NCBI GenBank assembly: GCA_015494535.1
Contig: WGBC01000098.1
Location: 1 to 47,278, forward strand
DNA from: Nitratiruptor sp.
GTDB taxonomy: Bacteria > Campylobacterota > Campylobacteria > Campylobacterales > Nitratiruptoraceae
Reading direction: 5' to 3'
Length of the DNA stretch: 47,278 nucleotides
Shown: one piece after another, positions 22,828 to 30,513 of the stretch
Layout: every line of letters begins with the position of its first letter
Position numbering within the stretch: the stretch's first letter is position 1
Program-made: the position numbers and the translations under genes
The notes under the pieces: model-generated
Databases searched by the model: none
The model's input: only the letters and a program-made list of their open reading frames with translations
What the model was told of the DNA's origin: nothing

Positions 22828-24362
22828 CTACTACTCCTTGGTAAAAATAGCGCCACAACAAAGAGGCTTCCTACAACCGCCCAGTAGCCTGCATGCATAA
22901 AAGTGTTGTAAAAGCCGTAGTTGTAGCTCATAAAAAGCTCAAAATTCCTAAACATCTCCTCCACAACCTCCCAACTTGCTCCCATAAGGCTTTGGATTTG
23001 ATGCAAAAAGTGCTCCACGTACTCCCTATTTTGCACTTCATTCATTCTATCAAAATGCATAGCCTTGAAATACTCCATATTATTAGTAGCCAAGGCAGTG
23101 CCAAAACTCCCACCCACAAAGCGCACATAATCCATTAGCACGATGGCAAGCTCGCTTTTCGTCTCAGGCGCGCTTTGCATAATGAGCACGGTTACCGGAG
23201 CAAAAAACATCCCCATACCTATCCCAAAAGGGATGGTTAGCAAGATTGCTTGAGTGAGAGGGGTGTAGTAGTTGAGATTTGGCAAGAAAAGAAGTGCGGT
23301 AAAGAGATAAATAATTGTAGCGATCGCTACGGTTTTCTTGGCTCCAATCTTATCGCTTAAAATCCCGGCAACCGGCGAAAAGATCCCGATAAAAAGCGCA
23401 AAGGCAAAAACGGCAATCCCTGCTTGCAATGTGGGCAAGCCCTTGATATGCTCATAATACACTGGCAAAAGGTAAAAGTATTGATACATGCTAAAGCCAA
23501 GCACAAAAAAGTAGATAAAGATCCCATTGGTAAAGTCGCTGTTTTTAAAGAGTGAAAAGTCTATGAGTTTTTTGGCAAAGCTTATTTCACTAAGAATGTA
23601 GAGCAGATACCCAATAATTGCAGCAAAGAGCAAAACGCCAATCGTTATGGAGCTAAACCACCCAAGCTGCTGCCCTTTACTAAGCATGATGAGTAGTGCA
23701 ATGGTAGCAAATGAAAGGAAAAACAAAGAGATGAAATTGATATCGATCTTTTCAAAAAAGCGCTCTTTTGGCAGATAGATCCAGCCAGCCATAACCAACA
23801 AAACCCCAATTGGCACATTGATAAAAAAGACCATCCTCCAGTTGTAATATTCAGTTAAATACCCTCCAATGGTGGGTCCTAGAGCTGGGGCAAAACTTAC
23901 TCCCAGAGCAAAAATCCCCATCGCTAGTCCCTTTTGGTGGGGAGGAAAGTAGCTAAAAACCATTACGTGGCTAGTCACCATAATAAGCGCTTCCGCCGCT
24001 CCCTGCACCACGCGCGCGATTATGATCATAGCCAATGTATCGGAGATTCCGCATACAAATGAGGCCAATGCAAATAAAAATACGCCACTTAAATACACTG
24101 CTTTGCTGCCAAAGCGTTTAATCAGATATTCACATACCAAAAGCCCAATTGCAGCTGCGATCATATAGCTAGTAATTATCCACTGCACCCCATACATGTC
24201 GGTTGCTAGTGGGGCTGTTAGCTTTGGTACTATCACATCCACAACTGTGGTATCCAAAATCGCCATAAAAGCCCCCACCATGACGATAAAGGTAAAGATT
24301 GCCCGCTCTTTTGGGGTGATGTCCCAGGTGTTTTGAGACATTGGACATTGGACATTAGACAT
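22815..24362 (-). CDS. emrB: EmrB/QacA-family MFS drug exporter (DHA2, 14 spans)
   Basis: A 515-residue major-facilitator protein. Motif C-like and family signatures are present: LDTTVVDVIVPKL (about 36-48), WIITSYMIAAAIGLL, the A-like loop CEYLIKRFGSKAVY, and GPTIGGYLTEYYNWRMVFFINVPIGV. It has about 14 hydrophobic segments. With EmrA and TolC it should export hydrophobic drugs or metabolites using the proton gradient. The first seven residues (MSNVQCP) are encoded by heptamer repeats belonging to the inserted four-helix-bundle element. AGGA inside that gene's 3' end serves as its ribosome site. The original start may have been Met8 (24341). Confidence 0.93.
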   Translation of the reverse strand: MSNVQCPMSQNTWDITPKERAIFTFIVMVGAFMAILDTTVVDVIVPKLTAPLATDMYGVQWIITSYMIAAAIGLLVCEYLIKRFGSKAVYLSGVFLFALASFVCGISDTLAMIIIARVVQGAAEALIMVTSHVMVFSYFPPHQKGLAMGIFALGVSFAPALGPTIGGYLTEYYNWRMVFFINVPIGVLLVMAGWIYLPKERFFEKIDINFISLFFLSFATIALLIMLSKGQQLGWFSSITIGVLLFAAIIGYLLYILSEISFAKKLIDFSLFKNSDFTNGIFIYFFVLGFSMYQYFYLLPVYYEHIKGLPTLQAGIAVFAFALFIGIFSPVAGILSDKIGAKKTVAIATIIYLFTALLFLPNLNYYTPLTQAILLTIPFGIGMGMFFAPVTVLIMQSAPETKSELAIVLMDYVRFVGGSFGTALATNNMEYFKAMHFDRMNEVQNREYVEHFLHQIQSLMGASWEVVEEMFRNFELFMSYNYGFYNTFMHAGYWAVVGSLFVVALFLPRSSRCES

Positions 24363-24748
24363 TAGTAATTCCTGTTTTGGCTATAAAAGTATTTAACTGC
24401 TTGCCTAACTTTTCAAGTCTAAAAAGAAAAAATTCATACAAATTTTTATCTATCAGTTCTCTTTGATACAACAAAAATATCCAATGTTTAGCTTCCCATA
24501 AACTACCCCTTGCATTGTAAAAAAATCTTATATTATCCTTATAATGAAATCTTCCAAAATCTTCTGCAATATTAGCGCCGATAGAATCTATAGCTGACAA
24601 CACCTGCTTTCCCATGGAAAACTTTAAATCATTTGGCAACGTTACATATATATCCCAAATCTTCTTGCTCAAATCTATAGCACTTTTATAGACATCCAAG
24701 TTTCTAAGTTTTTGCAATGCCAACCTCCAATGTCCAATGTCTAATGTC
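24337..24748. mobile_element. Four-helix-bundle gene bounded by inverted GACATTR heptamer repeats
   Basis: At 24337-24364 the plus strand reads two GACATTG then two GACATTA units. At 24728-24748 it reads CAATGTC, CAATGTC, TAATGTC, the same heptamers inverted. Between them is one gene of the S23/IVP family. The 412-bp block separates emrA from emrB, which are normally adjacent. It looks more AT-rich than its neighbours. No transposase is encoded. Confidence 0.6.
24355..24717 (-). CDS. Four-helix-bundle protein (S23 / 23S rRNA intervening-sequence family)
   Basis: A protein of about 120 residues with family landmarks: LRNLDVYKSAIDLSKKIW at the N-terminus, SIGANIAEDFGRF (about 48-60; compare 'SI..NIAEG.GR') and ARGSLWEAKHWIFL (about 70-84). 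Relatives are encoded in intervening sequences of 23S rRNA genes and as free-standing genes; bAvd, a retroelement accessory protein, shares the fold. The biochemical role is unknown. I place the start at TTG 24717, 6 bases after GGAGG. A TTG at 24723 directly abuts that site. The stop lies in the repeat and overlaps the emrB start. Heptamer inverted repeats flank it. Confidence 0.9.
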   Translation of the reverse strand: MQKLRNLDVYKSAIDLSKKIWDIYVTLPNDLKFSMGKQVLSAIDSIGANIAEDFGRFHYKDNIRFFYNARGSLWEAKHWIFLLYQRELIDKNLYEFFLFRLEKLGKQLNTFIAKTGITNV

Positions 24749-25859
24749 TTCTCTCTATAGCCACACTCGCTCCCATGCCAACTCTCAGATCTGGCGTTGG
24801 ATTGTCAATGGAAATGCGCACGATGAAGCGTTGATCAAGCTTGGTAAACTCTCCACTTGCTATGTCTCTTGGCACAAGGCTAAAAGTAGCAGCACTTGCT
24901 GGTAAAATTTTTCTCACTTCTCCTGTATACTCTCTATCCTTAAAAGCATCTATTGTGATTTTGACGCTGTTGCCAACCTCTACGCCCTTTAATTTTCTCT
25001 CACTCAAGAGCACCTCAATATGCAAATCTTTAGGATTTACTAGAGCATAGATTGGCGCTCCTTTGTCCACCACGCGATAGCGATTGACAAATCTTTTAGC
25101 CACCACTCCATCAAAAGGCGCTTTGAGATAGCTATAGGCAATTTTATTCTCTATCTCTTGCAAGGACTTTTGCAAAGCCTGTTTCTCTTGCTGCATAGAG
25201 GCAATCATTTTTGCAAGCAGTTTTACCTCATTTTTGCTATTTTCCAAAAGCCTCTCTTGCACCGCTACATCATCTAGATCTTTTTGTAGGATCTGTAGCT
25301 GCGTCTCTTTGGCGGCAATGCTATTTTGCAAAGTGGCAAGTTTGGTTGAGGCAAGTTCAAATTTCTCTTTTTGGATAAGATTCTTTCTATAAAGATTTTG
25401 CAGCCTCTTTAGATCTCTTCTTTGCTGCAAAGCTTGCACCCTCATAGCTTCTATTTCATAATTTGCAGCTTTTATAGCTAAATGGAGCTTCTCTTTTTTA
25501 ATAGCAATCTCATTCTTTTTTAAAGCAATATCTTTTGCTATTTTTTGGCTCTTAATCTGCTGCGCTTGGATCTTTCTATCCAGAGCCTCTATTTGGTGAG
25601 ACACTTTCTCTTTTGCAACCAGGAAGTCTTTGGTATCGATTTTTGCCAAAAGCTCGCCAACCTTGACGCTATCACCCTCCAGCTTAGTAAGCTCATCAAT
25701 CTTCCCGCTTACCTTAAAACTCAGCCACACCAACGAATCGGTGCGCACGAAAGCCGCATCGCTCACCGCATTATGGGTGCGATACATCACATAATCAAAT
25801 CCCAAAAAGGCAAAAACGAGTATTAGCAGTATCAAAAGGATCTTGGCGATAGACTTCAT
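24741..25859 (-). CDS. emrA: EmrA/HlyD-type membrane fusion protein
   Basis: A 372-residue inner-membrane-anchored periplasmic adaptor. TM is about 4-22, followed by the lipoyl half-motif (VSGKIDELTKLEGDSVKVGELLAKIDT), a long coiled-coil hairpin (about 85-215), the second lipoyl half (IAYSYLKAPFDGVVAKRFV) and the beta-barrel region (IEVLLSERKLKGVEVGNSVKI). It links EmrB to the TolC-like channel. ATG 25859 has AAGGAG 5 bases upstream; the GTG at 25865 is too close. Its last codons, CAT TAG, come from the heptamer repeat of the adjacent insertion, so the natural C-terminus may have been altered slightly. Confidence 0.93.
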   Translation of the reverse strand: MKSIAKILLILLILVFAFLGFDYVMYRTHNAVSDAAFVRTDSLVWLSFKVSGKIDELTKLEGDSVKVGELLAKIDTKDFLVAKEKVSHQIEALDRKIQAQQIKSQKIAKDIALKKNEIAIKKEKLHLAIKAANYEIEAMRVQALQQRRDLKRLQNLYRKNLIQKEKFELASTKLATLQNSIAAKETQLQILQKDLDDVAVQERLLENSKNEVKLLAKMIASMQQEKQALQKSLQEIENKIAYSYLKAPFDGVVAKRFVNRYRVVDKGAPIYALVNPKDLHIEVLLSERKLKGVEVGNSVKITIDAFKDREYTGEVRKILPASAATFSLVPRDIASGEFTKLDQRFIVRISIDNPTPDLRVGMGASVAIERRH

Positions 25860-25871
25860 TATCACTCCTTT

Positions 25872-25888
25872 AGTGAATTATATTCACT
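25872..25888. promoter_or_regulatory. 17-bp palindromic operator enclosing the emrA -10
   Basis: AGTGAATTATATTCACT is a perfect 7+3+7 inverted repeat. On the minus strand its centre reads TATAAT (25877-25882), a good -10 for emrA with a start near 25870. A repressor bound here would block emrA directly. The TetR-family gene at 26039 is the natural candidate. Confidence 0.65.
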
Positions 25889-25966
25889 TTTTTATTAACT
25901 AATTCTTATTTAAGCAACAAGCTTTTATAATTGAGCGAAAGAGAGTGAAAAAATTATGAAATTTTG

Positions 25967-25992
25967 CTCAAACAATTTGCACCTTGTTTGAG
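25967..25992. promoter_or_regulatory. 9-bp inverted repeat upstream of tetR
   Basis: CTCAAACAA (25967-25975) and TTGTTTGAG (25984-25992) are perfect complements around an 8-base spacer. A further TTGAGC (25931-25936) and GCTCAA (25966-25971) pair lies just left. They sit between the two divergent promoters and may be additional operator or stem elements. Confidence 0.45.
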
Positions 25993-26013
25993 TGAAATTT
26001 ATAATTTTTCACA
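25990..26013 (+). promoter_or_regulatory. tetR promoter: TATAAT flanked by GTGAAA / TTTCAC half-sites
   Basis: TATAAT at 26000-26005 lies inside AGTGAAATT...TTTTCACA, using the same AGTGAA/TTCAC half-site seen at the emrA operator but with wider spacing (11 versus 5 bases between half-sites). This suggests autoregulation of tetR. Confidence 0.5.
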
Positions 26014-26038
26014 ATTAACCAGTCACAAAAGGCGCAAG

Positions 26039-26623
26039 ATGGACATCAAAGCACAAGTCAAAGCCTTTAAACAGGAACTCATCATCAAAAAAGCAGGAGA
26101 GCTCTTTGCCAAAGAGGGTTTTAGCGCAGTCAAAATGGCAGATATTGCAAAAGCTTGCAAAGTGGCGGTAGGGACAATCTATAAACTCTTTGCATCAAAA
26201 GAGGATCTCTTCTTTGCCTATGTGCAGTATGAGATAGATAGATTTTATAATCAGCTTTTGCAAGATTATACAACCTGCAGTGATCCGAAAAAGCGCCTTG
26301 CAATCTTTGTAGATCGCATGATAGAGGCGTTTCTTGACAAAAAGAAAGTGCTAACAGACACGATCGCTGGCGATCCGCTATTTTTTGCCAAACTCAACCT
26401 CACCCACCAAAATCCAGCCCAAAAGATTTACAATCTTTTAGAAAAAGAGTTTGCAAAGCTACCACTAAAAATAGACAATCCACAAAAAGCGGCCATACTC
26501 TTTAAATCCTTCGTCTATGGCTATATCGAATATTGGCTTCTTTTCAATGAAGATATACAACACACTTCCCACGAAGCACTAAATATCTTCTTCTGCGGGA
26601 TTATAAAGGATAAAACATGCTAA
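26039..26623 (+). CDS. TetR/AcrR-family repressor of the flanking export genes
   Basis: A 194-residue regulator. The helix-turn-helix is at about 16-60: IIKKAGELFAKEGFSAVKMADIAKACKVAVGTIYKLFASKEDLF is a standard TetR DNA-binding domain, and the rest is an all-helical ligand-binding domain. The start at 26039 is preferred; the upstream frame to 25964 covers the operator and -10 and carries no family similarity. The gene lies between divergent efflux operons and in front of hlyD, overlapping it by 7 bases. Repeats around both -10 elements suggest it represses both directions. The inducer is unknown. Confidence 0.92.
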   Translation: MDIKAQVKAFKQELIIKKAGELFAKEGFSAVKMADIAKACKVAVGTIYKLFASKEDLFFAYVQYEIDRFYNQLLQDYTTCSDPKKRLAIFVDRMIEAFLDKKKVLTDTIAGDPLFFAKLNLTHQNPAQKIYNLLEKEFAKLPLKIDNPQKAAILFKSFVYGYIEYWLLFNEDIQHTSHEALNIFFCGIIKDKTC

Positions 26624-27768
26624 AAAAATATTTAAGCGCTATCTTACTGCTTGCTCTCATAGCAACGGGAGCACTGCTTATTTATATAAAAACGCATCCA
26701 AAACAACTTCCCTCCAACCTCATTGCAGGGGTTGGCACCGTTTTGGGCGATGAGATAAACCTCAATACCAAATATCCCGGGCGCGTAGAAGAGGTATACG
26801 TAGAAGAGTCTCAGCCCATACATAAAAATGAACTTCTTGCCAAACTCTCCTCAAAAGAGCTGCAGGCAAAACTGCAAAGCATCCAGCAATCAATCTTAGC
26901 TAAGCAAAAAGAGATAGAGGCTAAAAAGGTAGAGTTAAGTATTGCAAAAGCGAGCTTGCCCCAAAACGTGCAAAAAGCCCTAGCGCAAGTTTCAGCCAAA
27001 GAGGCAGCCATCAAAGAGCTTGATGAAAAGATCCAAACCTTGCAAAAAGTGATCAATCAAGACAGAAAAGATTTTAAGCGCATCAAAAACCTCGTAGCAA
27101 AAAAACTTCTTCCCCATCATGAGTTAGAAAAAATTCAACTGCGCCTCAACGACGATAGTAACAACTTGCAAGCACTCTTTGCAAAAAAAAGAGCAATACT
27201 AGCCTCTTTGACAGCAGCCAAAAGCACCCTCACCCAAGCCAAAATATCGCTTAAAAATATCGAAGCTCTCCAACTTGGCATAGAAGCGTTGCAAAAGACT
27301 CTTTTAGCACTCAAAGCCCAGAAACAAGAGGTAGTAGCAATGATAGATGATATGCAGCTTCGATCCCCAATAGATGGATATGTCACACAAAAAATAGCCC
27401 TCAAAGGCGAAGTGATAGGAGCCGGTATGAGCGTGCTGCGCCTGCTTGATCCCCATACTCTCTACTTACAAATTTTTTTAGACACTCTGCACAATGCCAA
27501 AGTAAAAGTAGGAGACAAAGCAGTCATTTTCCTAGATGGCATGCCAAATCATCCAATAGCCGCAAAAGTGGTGCGCATCGCCAAAAAGGCCGAATTTACG
27601 CCAAAAGAGGTGGCTGTCAGGAGCGACAGGATCCAAAAGGTTTATGCTGTTCGCATCAAACCCCTCAAAGTGGAACCTACATTAAAACTTGGTATTCCGG
27701 CAATCGGCGTCATTAGCACAAATGGCCAAGGACTGCCAAAAAGCTTGAAAGAGTTGCCTAAGCTATGA
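26617..27768 (+). CDS. HlyD/EmrA-type membrane fusion protein (second)
   Basis: A 383-residue adaptor with a TM at about 5-24, a lipoyl half (LNTKYPGRVEEVYVEESQPIHKNELLAKLSS), a long coiled coil (about 85-235), the second lipoyl half (MQLRSPIDGYVTQKIALKGEVIGAG) and a barrel region (LYLQIFLDTLHNAKVKVGDKAVIFLDGM). It resembles YbhG, the fusion protein of the ybhGFSR exporter. It overlaps tetR upstream by 7 bases and the MFS gene downstream by 4, so it belongs to the rightward exporter operon. It may serve the ABC pump, the MFS pump, or both. Confidence 0.92.
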   Translation: MLKKYLSAILLLALIATGALLIYIKTHPKQLPSNLIAGVGTVLGDEINLNTKYPGRVEEVYVEESQPIHKNELLAKLSSKELQAKLQSIQQSILAKQKEIEAKKVELSIAKASLPQNVQKALAQVSAKEAAIKELDEKIQTLQKVINQDRKDFKRIKNLVAKKLLPHHELEKIQLRLNDDSNNLQALFAKKRAILASLTAAKSTLTQAKISLKNIEALQLGIEALQKTLLALKAQKQEVVAMIDDMQLRSPIDGYVTQKIALKGEVIGAGMSVLRLLDPHTLYLQIFLDTLHNAKVKVGDKAVIFLDGMPNHPIAAKVVRIAKKAEFTPKEVAVRSDRIQKVYAVRIKPLKVEPTLKLGIPAIGVISTNGQGLPKSLKELPKL

Positions 27769-28913
27769 ACAAAAATATCATCTATTTGGGGTTTGTCAGC
27801 TTCTTTACAGATTTTGCTTCAGCGATGATCAACCCGATCCTGCCTATTTTTGTGGTCTTTTATCTGCATGAGAGCATGGATAAGCTTGGCATCATCGTAG
27901 CGATTGCCACATTTGTAAGCTATATGCTTAGGCTGGTAAGTGGCTTTATAAGCGATCGCTTTGGTATAGTCAAGCCTCTGGTAGTAGCTGGCTACACGCT
28001 CTCAGCCATTGCAAAGCCTCTCTTTGCATTGACTCATAGCTATAAAAGCGTAGCGGCGCTAAGAGCCATTGAGAGGCTAGGCAAAGCGATTCGATCAGCC
28101 CCAAAGGATGCGATGCTTGCGCACTTTGGTACAAAAAAAAGAATGGGTAGAGCTTTTGGGCTGCATAAAAGCCTCGATATTGCAGGCGAATTCAGTGGCA
28201 CTTTGGCTCTTTTTTTGCTGCTATTTTTCATAGGCCAAAGCGAAGATACTATTAGGTCCATCTTCCTAGCTACCGCCATTCCTTCCATTTTAGGCTTAGT
28301 AATTCTCATTCTTTTGGTACAAGACATTAAACATCCTCCAAAAGCAAATCCCCTCACTTTGCAGCACGCTGATTGGCACATTATTAAAGAACTTCTTTTT
28401 TATTTTCTCTTTTTGCTCTTTTTCTTTAGTGAAGCCTTCTTTAGCATCCAAGCCAAAAAAGTTGGCATTGATATAGCCTTTATTCCCCTACTTTTCTTGC
28501 TATCAAGCTTCACCCAAACCCTTACAAGCTACCTCTCAGGTGTTGCCATCGATAGATTCTCGCCAAAAGCAATTCTATCGCTCTCTTACCTCTTTGGCGT
28601 TGTGGCACAGCTACTTTTGTGGCTGCAAAAGCCGCTTTTTACCTGGCTATCATTCATTTTCCTGGGACTCTTTAGCCTCTTTTCACTCAACGCTAACCGC
28701 ACCCTAATCGCACAAAAAGCCAGCAGCAAAGCTACCATGTATGGATTTTACTACGCTGGTGTTGCCATCTTTTCCGCTATTGGCGCTTATGCAGTAGGTA
28801 TTATTTGGCATACATTTGGTATGCAAACGGCTCTTTTGTATGGGCTTTTTGGTTCATTTAGCATTGCAGTACTCTTTTGGTTAAAGGCACTTTATGGCAC
28901 TTTTGCACGTTAG
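27765..28913 (+). CDS. Major facilitator superfamily transporter
   Basis: A 382-residue protein with about 11-12 hydrophobic segments. The MFS loop 2-3 motif is SGFISDRFGIVKPL (about 62-75) and the loop 4-5 region is RAIERLGKAIRSAPKDAML (about 100-118), which resembles a branch of MFS proteins often annotated as drug or sugar efflux. The domain-2 repeat 'LSGVAIDRFSPKAIL' is present. The substrate is unknown. It sits inside the hlyD-MFS-ABC operon, overlapping hlyD by 4 and the ATPase gene by 20 bases, an uncommon combination with an ABC exporter. Confidence 0.9.
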   Translation: MNKNIIYLGFVSFFTDFASAMINPILPIFVVFYLHESMDKLGIIVAIATFVSYMLRLVSGFISDRFGIVKPLVVAGYTLSAIAKPLFALTHSYKSVAALRAIERLGKAIRSAPKDAMLAHFGTKKRMGRAFGLHKSLDIAGEFSGTLALFLLLFFIGQSEDTIRSIFLATAIPSILGLVILILLVQDIKHPPKANPLTLQHADWHIIKELLFYFLFLLFFFSEAFFSIQAKKVGIDIAFIPLLFLLSSFTQTLTSYLSGVAIDRFSPKAILSLSYLFGVVAQLLLWLQKPLFTWLSFIFLGLFSLFSLNANRTLIAQKASSKATMYGFYYAGVAIFSAIGAYAVGIIWHTFGMQTALLYGLFGSFSIAVLFWLKALYGTFAR

Positions 28914-30513
28914 CAATCTTCATGTCCAATATAAAGAGACTATAGCGGTAGACAATATCAGCTTTAGCGCCGATCAAGGCGAAATTGTTGGTTTTATCGG
29001 TGCAGATGGAGCGGGCAAGAGTTCTCTTTTTCACGCAATTGCTGGCGTCGTACCGTTTAGCGGAGAGATTTCCTACCATAATTACACTTACCATTCTCCC
29101 AAAGAGGCTGAAAAGATCAAGCCCTACCTTGGACTTATGCCCCAAGGCTTAGGGCTTGTGCTCTATCCAGAGTTAAGCGTCAAAGAGCATCTAGAGTTTT
29201 TCATTGATATTCGCAATCTCAAAAAAGATAAAGCCCTGCAGCAATACACTGAAGAACTCCTACATATGGCAGGGCTCGCCAAGTTTACCGACCGGCTTGC
29301 CAAGCATCTGAGCGGAGGCATGAAGCAGAAGCTCTCCCTCATCTGCACCCTCGTGCATCGCCCACAACTTCTTATCCTTGATGAGCCAACCACAGGCGTA
29401 GATCCTGTAAGCAGAAGAGAGCTTTGGGAGATTTTGCAGCACCAAAAAGAGCACTCCCTCACGCTCTTTAGCACCGCTTATATGGATGAGGCACAAAGAA
29501 TGGATCGCGTCCATCTCATGCATGAAGCCAAAGTGATAGCCCAAGGCACTCCTGATAGCCTCATCCAAAGTGCAAAGCCTTACACCTATGAGGGAGTATA
29601 TGAGTGCGATACATGCATTAGCTTTCAAAACCGCACCTATGCACTCTCCACACTCCCCATGCCACATGCCAAGCCTACACTTGAGAGCCTTTTTTTTATA
29701 AACGCCTTGCAGCATAACGCGATACCTCCAAAGATCTCTATCGCACCACGCTCTAAACCTTTAGATATTCCGCCAATCGTCATGGAGGCAAAAGGGTTGA
29801 CAAAGCGCTTTGGAGATTTCGTGGCTGACGATCATATCGATATGCAGCTACAAAGAGGAGAGATCTTGGGGCTACTTGGAGCCAATGGAGCTGGCAAAAC
29901 CACATTTATCAAGATGCTTTTAGGTCTTTACCCAATAGATGAGGGAGATCTCTATCTGCTTGGTAAAAAAATCTCAAGCGCCAAAGACAGAGAAGATCTC
30001 AAAAGCAAAATCGGCTATATGAGCCAAAACTTTGCGCTCTATAAAGATATGAGCATCAAGGAAAATCTGCTTTACTTTGCAAACTTGCATCACATTCCTC
30101 TCTCAATAGCTTTAACAAAGATAGATGAGCTTGCCTCCTCTTTGGGTTTTGCCAAATACCTGCACAGCCTTCCAAAGGACCTGCCTCTTGGCATCAACCA
30201 GCGCTTTAGCCTAGCGGCCGCAATCTTGCATGAGCCGGTAGTGCTCTTTTTGGATGAACCAACAAGCGGGGTGGATACAATTGCAAGAGCACAGTTTTGG
30301 GATCTTTTACACCAGCTCAAAAACAGATGGCAAATATCCATTCTCATCACCACCCACTATATGAGTGAGGCCAACTTTTGCGATCGGGTGGTGGTGCTCA
30401 AAAGCGGCAAAAAGATTGTGGATGAGAGGGTGGATAAGCTTTTTGAACAATACCCTTGGGCAAAAAGCTTTGAAGATATTTTCTTCTATCTCTACCAAAA
30501 GGAAAAAACATGA
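28894..30513 (+). CDS. ybhF: ABC exporter ATPase with two tandem nucleotide-binding domains (YbhF-like)
   Basis: A 539-residue protein with two ABC domains. Domain 1 has Walker A GADGAGKSS (about 36-44), signature LSGGMKQKLSL and Walker B LLILDEPTTGVDP. Domain 2 has Walker A GANGAGKTT (about 330-338) and Walker B VVLFLDEPTSGVD, but its signature reads LPLGINQRFSLA instead of LSGGQ..R, so one ATP site may be weak. The layout matches E. coli YbhF, the ATPase of the YbhFSR multidrug exporter. It acts on the cytoplasmic face with the two permeases downstream, which it overlaps by 4 bases. Confidence 0.93.
   Translation: MALLHVSNLHVQYKETIAVDNISFSADQGEIVGFIGADGAGKSSLFHAIAGVVPFSGEISYHNYTYHSPKEAEKIKPYLGLMPQGLGLVLYPELSVKEHLEFFIDIRNLKKDKALQQYTEELLHMAGLAKFTDRLAKHLSGGMKQKLSLICTLVHRPQLLILDEPTTGVDPVSRRELWEILQHQKEHSLTLFSTAYMDEAQRMDRVHLMHEAKVIAQGTPDSLIQSAKPYTYEGVYECDTCISFQNRTYALSTLPMPHAKPTLESLFFINALQHNAIPPKISIAPRSKPLDIPPIVMEAKGLTKRFGDFVADDHIDMQLQRGEILGLLGANGAGKTTFIKMLLGLYPIDEGDLYLLGKKISSAKDREDLKSKIGYMSQNFALYKDMSIKENLLYFANLHHIPLSIALTKIDELASSLGFAKYLHSLPKDLPLGINQRFSLAAAILHEPVVLFLDEPTSGVDTIARAQFWDLLHQLKNRWQISILITTHYMSEANFCDRVVVLKSGKKIVDERVDKLFEQYPWAKSFEDIFFYLYQKEKT

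Noticed and set aside
24355-24717. A 23S rRNA intervening sequence
   Set aside because: The protein family matches, but the surroundings are emrA and emrB with no rRNA sequence.
24337-24748. CRISPR-like array at the heptamer repeats
   Set aside because: Units are 7 bases, directly tandem without spacers, and inverted across a gene; this is not a CRISPR layout.
25964-26038. N-terminal extension of the TetR-family protein
   Set aside because: The 25 extra residues cover the promoter and operator repeats and precede the standard helix-turn-helix start.
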